Source: Prevotella sp. UBA2739 | GTDB lineage: Bacteria; Bacteroidota; Bacteroidia; Bacteroidales; Bacteroidaceae | Reading direction: 5' to 3' | Length of the DNA stretch: 11,038 nucleotides | Assembly: GCA_002353525.1 (NCBI GenBank) | Contig: DEJV01000010.1 | Coordinates: 21,839 to 32,876, forward strand | Part shown: piece by piece, positions 8,801 to 11,038 of the stretch | Numbering within the stretch: the first letter of the stretch is position 1 | How the letters are laid out: every line of letters starts with the position of its first letter | Position numbers and translations under genes: made by a program | The notes under the pieces: model-generated | Seen by the model: the letters and a program-made list of their open reading frames with translations, nothing else | Databases searched by the model: none | What the model was told of the DNA's origin: nothing

Positions 8801-8828
8801 TCTCAGTTCTCAGCTCTCAGTTATCAGC
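8801..8828. repeat. 7-bp tandem array, TCTCAGT type
   Basis: Four units: TCTCAGT, TCTCAGC, TCTCAGT, TATCAGC. A CTCTCAAGG at 8761 and the TTGAAAG following the array may be decayed copies. Its unit differs from the arrays on either side. Confidence 0.8.
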
Positions 8829-8847
8829 TTGAAAGGTACCCTCGTTA

Positions 8848-8889
8848 ATTCTCCATCCTCCATCCTCAATTCTCAATTCTCCATCCTCT
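8848..8889. repeat. 7-bp tandem array, ATTCTCC/ATCCTCA type, six units
   Basis: Units are ATTCTCC, ATCCTCC, ATCCTCA, ATTCTCA, ATTCTCC, ATCCTCT in exact 7-bp register. This is the same unit family as the 7-bp half of the composite array at 7380-7407. Confidence 0.88.
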
Positions 8890-8910
8890 AAAGTCTGCCT
8901 GGCAAGTTGT

Positions 8911-8966
8911 CGTTATCGTTAACGTTAACGTTGAAAAAATTATCAATTATCAATTGTCAATTATCA
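8911..8966. repeat. Composite array, copy 2: 6-bp CGTTAW x4 then 7-bp ATTATCA x4
   Basis: Four 6-bp units at 8911-8934 (CGTTAT, CGTTAA, CGTTAA, CGTTGA), a 4-nt A-rich link, then four 7-bp units at 8939-8966 (ATTATCA, ATTATCA, ATTGTCA, ATTATCA). It ends 6 nt before the permease ATG and so occupies the leader and ribosome-binding position. Same order and orientation as copy 1 at 7346-7407, with one 6-bp unit fewer. Confidence 0.9.
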
Positions 8967-8972
8967 ATTAAA

Positions 8973-10007
8973 ATGTCTCGCCCTACCCTGCCCTGGATGA
9001 TTGCACTCACAGCAATGATTGTGGTGCTGTTCATCGTGAACCTGCTCATTGGCTCTGTGAAGATTCCCGTTGCCGACATCTGCCTCATTCTTGCCGGCAG
9101 TCACGACAACGAGATATGGCAGAACATCATCATGAAGTCGCGCGTGCCACAGGCCCTCACGGCTGTCATGGCCGGAGCCGGTCTGGCCGTCAGTGGTCTT
9201 CAGATGCAGACGGTGTTCCGCAACCCGTTGGCAGGACCTTCGGTACTGGGCATTAGCAACGGTGCCAGCCTGGGCGTAGCCTTCGTCGTATTGCTCTCAG
9301 GCAACCTGGGCGGTGTAGCCCTCAGCCAGCTGGGCTATCTCGGCGATGCTGCCATGTCGGTAGCTGCCATCATTGGTTCACTGGCCGTCATGGCACTCAT
9401 CGTCTACGTGTCGCAGCACGTCAAGGGCAATGTCACCCTGCTCATTATCGGTGTGATGATAGGCTATTTGGCCACCGCCATCATCGGCGTACTCAAATTC
9501 TTCAGTCCTGAAGAAGATGTGAAAGCCTTCGTCGTGTGGGGACTGGGCAGTTTCTCACGCGTCTCGGGCGACGAGATGGTGTTGTTTGTGGTGCTCATGG
9601 CCATCTTGATACCCTTGAGCTGTCTGTTGGTAAAGACCATGAATCTGCTGCTGCTTGGTGACAGCTATGCACGCAACCTCGGACTAAACATTCGCTGTGC
9701 CCGTCTGCTGGTCATAGGCAGCTCCGGCATACTTGTCGCCATCGTCACCGCCTATTGCGGCCCCATCATGTTCATTGGTCTCGCCGTACCTCATCTCTGC
9801 CGTGCCATCTTCCGCACCAGCGACCATCGTGTGTTAATGCCTGGTACAGCCCTTACGGGTGCCGCACTGGCCCTTGTCTGCAATCTCATTGCCCGCATGC
9901 CAGGCTTCGAGGGAGCGTTGCCCGTCAATAGCGTCACCGCCCTGGTAGGTGCCCCCGTTATAGCCAGCGTTCTTTTCCGTCGTCGCAAAGACGATTTCCA
10001 GGAATAG
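8973..10007 (+). CDS. FecCD/BtuC-family ABC transporter permease
   Basis: Membrane channel subunit of an iron-siderophore, haem or cobalamin importer. The 344 aa and about ten hydrophobic segments match the family. Hallmarks are SRVPQALTAVMAGAGLAVSG (56-75), RNPLAGPSVLG (83-93), WGLGSF (189-194), GLAVPHLCR (269-277) and LPVNSVTALVGAPV (316-329). The start at 8973 is chosen because the protein then begins with a short cytoplasmic tip and first TM segment. The frame stays open upstream to 8892, with a TTG at 8907, but that part is only translated tandem repeat (SLTLTLKKLSIINCQLSIK). The partner substrate-binding protein is upstream; no ATPase follows, as the next gene is luxS. Without a promoter box in the spacer, co-transcription with the upstream gene is likely. 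Confidence 0.92.
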   Translation: MSRPTLPWMIALTAMIVVLFIVNLLIGSVKIPVADICLILAGSHDNEIWQNIIMKSRVPQALTAVMAGAGLAVSGLQMQTVFRNPLAGPSVLGISNGASLGVAFVVLLSGNLGGVALSQLGYLGDAAMSVAAIIGSLAVMALIVYVSQHVKGNVTLLIIGVMIGYLATAIIGVLKFFSPEEDVKAFVVWGLGSFSRVSGDEMVLFVVLMAILIPLSCLLVKTMNLLLLGDSYARNLGLNIRCARLLVIGSSGILVAIVTAYCGPIMFIGLAVPHLCRAIFRTSDHRVLMPGTALTGAALALVCNLIARMPGFEGALPVNSVTALVGAPVIASVLFRRRKDDFQE

Positions 10008-10026
10008 ACGAGCGAATGTTTCGAGT

Positions 10027-10152
10027 GTACGGAGGTGCGAGGGTACGGAGGTACGAGAATACCTTTGTCTACGCCAGTAGCTGCTCCAAGAATCTCAACG
10101 AGCGAGACTAATCTCGCACCCTCGTACCTTCGCACCCTCGTACCTTCGAAAG
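10027..10152. repeat. Inverted pair of 8-bp tandem arrays upstream of luxS
   Basis: Left arm 10027-10058: GTACGGAG, GTGCGAGG, GTACGGAG, GTACGAGA. Right arm 10113-10152: CTCGCACC, CTCGTACC, TTCGCACC, CTCGTACC, TTCGAAAG. The right units are reverse complements of the left type. Over 24 aligned positions the arms match at 20, and part of the mismatches can be G-U pairs in RNA. The loop of about 55 nt holds a smaller hairpin (GCGAGA 10102-10107 with TCTCGC 10112-10117) that competes with the right arm. Confidence 0.85.
10060..10067 (+). promoter_or_regulatory. Possible -7 box for luxS
   Basis: TACCTTTG matches TAnnTTTG exactly but has no TTTG at the -33 distance, because that position is inside the left repeat arm. 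If used, transcription would begin near 10074, so the leader of about 120 nt would include only the right arm of the inverted repeat. No other promoter box is seen between 10008 and 10193. Confidence 0.35.
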
Positions 10153-10154
10153 AA

Positions 10155-10163
10155 TTATCCACA
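10155..10163 (+). promoter_or_regulatory. Perfect DnaA-box sequence TTATCCACA
   Basis: An exact match to the E. coli high-affinity DnaA box, followed by an AT-rich stretch up to the luxS start. Only one box is seen, so this is not an origin. It could be a DnaA-responsive site or chance. Confidence 0.25.
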
Positions 10164-10193
10164 AAACCAATAACATTATTATAATTATACCAT

Positions 10194-10688
10194 ATGGAAG
10201 TCATACAAAGTTTCACCATCAACCACACCTGTCTCAAACCAGGTATCTACGTATCGCGCCAAGACAAAGGTTTCACCACTTTCGACCTGCGCATCACCGA
10301 ACCCAATAAAGAACCTGCTGTCGCACCTGCCGCCATGCACAGCTTAGAGCATCTTATGGCCACATGGTTCCGCAACAGCGGACTCAAAGACAATGTGGTC
10401 TATGTAGGGCCTATGGGTTGCCTCACCGGCATGTATATCATCATGACGGGCAACTATACTGTCCACGACATGCGCCAGGCCACCATCCAGTGTCTCGAGT
10501 GGATTCTCACCCAGACCGAAGTGCCTGCCACTACACCAGAGACCTGTGGCAACTACCTGCTCCACGACCTGCCGATGTGCAAGTGGGAAAGTGCCCGCTA
10601 TCTCGACCGTCTGCGTCACGACTTCCATTGCGAATACACCAGCCTGCAAGTCACCCTCGACGACGGCAAGATATTCGCCGACGCATAG
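10194..10688 (+). CDS. luxS: S-ribosylhomocysteine lyase (autoinducer-2 synthase)
   Basis: Cleaves S-ribosylhomocysteine to homocysteine and 4,5-dihydroxy-2,3-pentanedione, the AI-2 precursor, in the activated methyl cycle; cytoplasmic homodimer. The 164 aa are full length. Metal ligands His49 and His53 lie in the HxxEH motif (MHSLEHL), the third ligand is Cys118 (ETCGNYLLHDL), and the catalytic pair is Glu52 and Cys76 (GPMGCLTGMY). These correspond by constant offsets to H54, H58, C126, E57 and C84 of the B. subtilis enzyme. FDLRI (30-34) keeps the substrate-binding Arg. The ATG has no Shine-Dalgarno and follows an AT-rich leader. No methyl-cycle partner (mtnN/pfs, metE, metH) is adjacent. 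A strong terminator follows about 95 nt downstream, so the transcript ends here. Confidence 0.97.
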   Translation: MEVIQSFTINHTCLKPGIYVSRQDKGFTTFDLRITEPNKEPAVAPAAMHSLEHLMATWFRNSGLKDNVVYVGPMGCLTGMYIIMTGNYTVHDMRQATIQCLEWILTQTEVPATTPETCGNYLLHDLPMCKWESARYLDRLRHDFHCEYTSLQVTLDDGKIFADA

Positions 10689-10780
10689 TTTTTAATACAC
10701 CATGCTGAAGAATGCCATCCGCGAAATGGGTGGTTACGAGGCTGACGAAGAGATAGATTAAAGCAGACCTGCTATCACAC

Positions 10781-10826
10781 AAACGGTTCCGGTGCTCTCA
10801 TTTAAAGAACACCGGAACCGTTTTTT
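10781..10826 (+). terminator. Strong intrinsic terminator downstream of luxS
   Basis: AAACGGTTCCGGTG (10781-10794) pairs perfectly with CACCGGAACCGTTT (10810-10823) around a 15-nt loop, and the run of six T (10821-10826) follows the GC-rich part. It closes the luxS transcription unit. The A-rich left foot could give some termination on the opposite strand too. Confidence 0.93.
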
Positions 10827-10871
10827 CTTTCTACACCTTTGTTATCCAATGTGTTCTCTCCGATAGATATC

Positions 10872-10999
10872 GCCGAGAAGGTTGGCAGCAAGAGATGGCA
10901 CTCTCGGGCAGACATTCCTTTCTTTTATGTAGAATGATGAAGCAGGTAAGGTCGTATCGCCACAAGAGTGCCATTTTCTTATAGTCGGTTCCTCTCGGC
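10872..10999. repeat. Nested imperfect inverted repeat, about 130 nt, MITE-like or structured
   Basis: Outer arms GCCGAGA (10872-10878) with TCTCGGC (10993-10999); inner arms ATGGCACTCT (10895-10904) with AGAGTGCCAT (10965-10974), extended by A-T and G-T pairs. The sequences between outer and inner arms also resemble each other when one is reverse-complemented. The - strand frame through this region is open from the window edge to 10831 (a 56-codon ORF from 11001), but its composition does not look like a typical protein. A decayed mobile element or a folded RNA are both possible; no target duplication is visible. Confidence 0.4.
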
Positions 11000-11038
11000 A
11001 TTTCCGGCACCGGTACCCTTATACTTCGACGGGGTGAC

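Noticed and set aside
10155..10163. Replication origin
   Set aside because: Only one DnaA box was found, and no dnaA, dnaN or repeated boxes lie nearby.
10702..10761. 19-codon frame after luxS (MLKNAIREMGGYEADEEID)
   Set aside because: Begins 14 nt after the luxS stop and ends before the terminator, so it could be co-transcribed, but it is too short to judge, has no Shine-Dalgarno, and I recognise no family.
10831..11001. 56-codon - strand frame, open upstream to the window edge
   Set aside because: Runs through both arms of the nested inverted repeat and has an unusual Cys/Arg/Trp composition; it looks like translated repeat, not a gene, although the window edge prevents a firm decision.

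Overview
The window looks like a chromosomal segment of a Bacteroidales bacterium, most likely Prevotella or a close relative. The reasons are the Bacteroidota-type promoters (TTTG, about 19 nt, then TAnnTTTG), the lack of Shine-Dalgarno sequences before most genes, a SusC-like OMP_b-brl_3 outer-membrane barrel protein, and proteins that resemble Bacteroidales homologues. This assignment comes from recognising families, not from a search.

Layout. Positions 1-2107 (+) hold the 3' part of tgt (queuosine tRNA modification; its 5' end is outside the window), followed 13 nt later by an LptF/LptG-family permease for LPS export. After a 212-nt gap largely filled by an 8-bp degenerate tandem repeat comes a RhlE-type DEAD-box RNA helicase (2320-3654, +). 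It converges on a large outer-membrane beta-barrel protein (3676-6861, -), and the two share a perfect 16-bp bidirectional terminator hairpin. An AT-rich divergent region (6862-7479) carries two good promoters, a terminator-like hairpin that could end a roughly 90-nt transcript, a 12-bp palindrome and a two-part repeat cassette. Next are a lipoprotein substrate-binding protein (7480-8667, +) and a FecCD/BtuC-type permease (8973-10007, +), together two of the three parts of an iron-siderophore, haem or cobalamin type ABC importer. The ATPase is not next to them. After another repeat-filled spacer comes luxS (10194-10688, +), closed by a strong terminator (10781-10826). The last 200 nt have no convincing gene and contain a nested inverted repeat.

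The conserved genes are ordinary housekeeping and transport functions. The most unusual signal is in the spacers. Four + strand genes (DEAD-box helicase, substrate-binding protein, permease, luxS) are each preceded by short degenerate tandem arrays with strict 6-, 7- or 8-bp periods. Unit sequences differ between sites, but a composite cassette (CGTTAW x4-5 followed by ATTNTCA-type x4) occurs twice, before the substrate-binding protein and before the permease. The array before luxS is arranged as two inverted arms that can fold into a long stem. I know of no established function for these arrays; the structure is directly visible, any role is inference.
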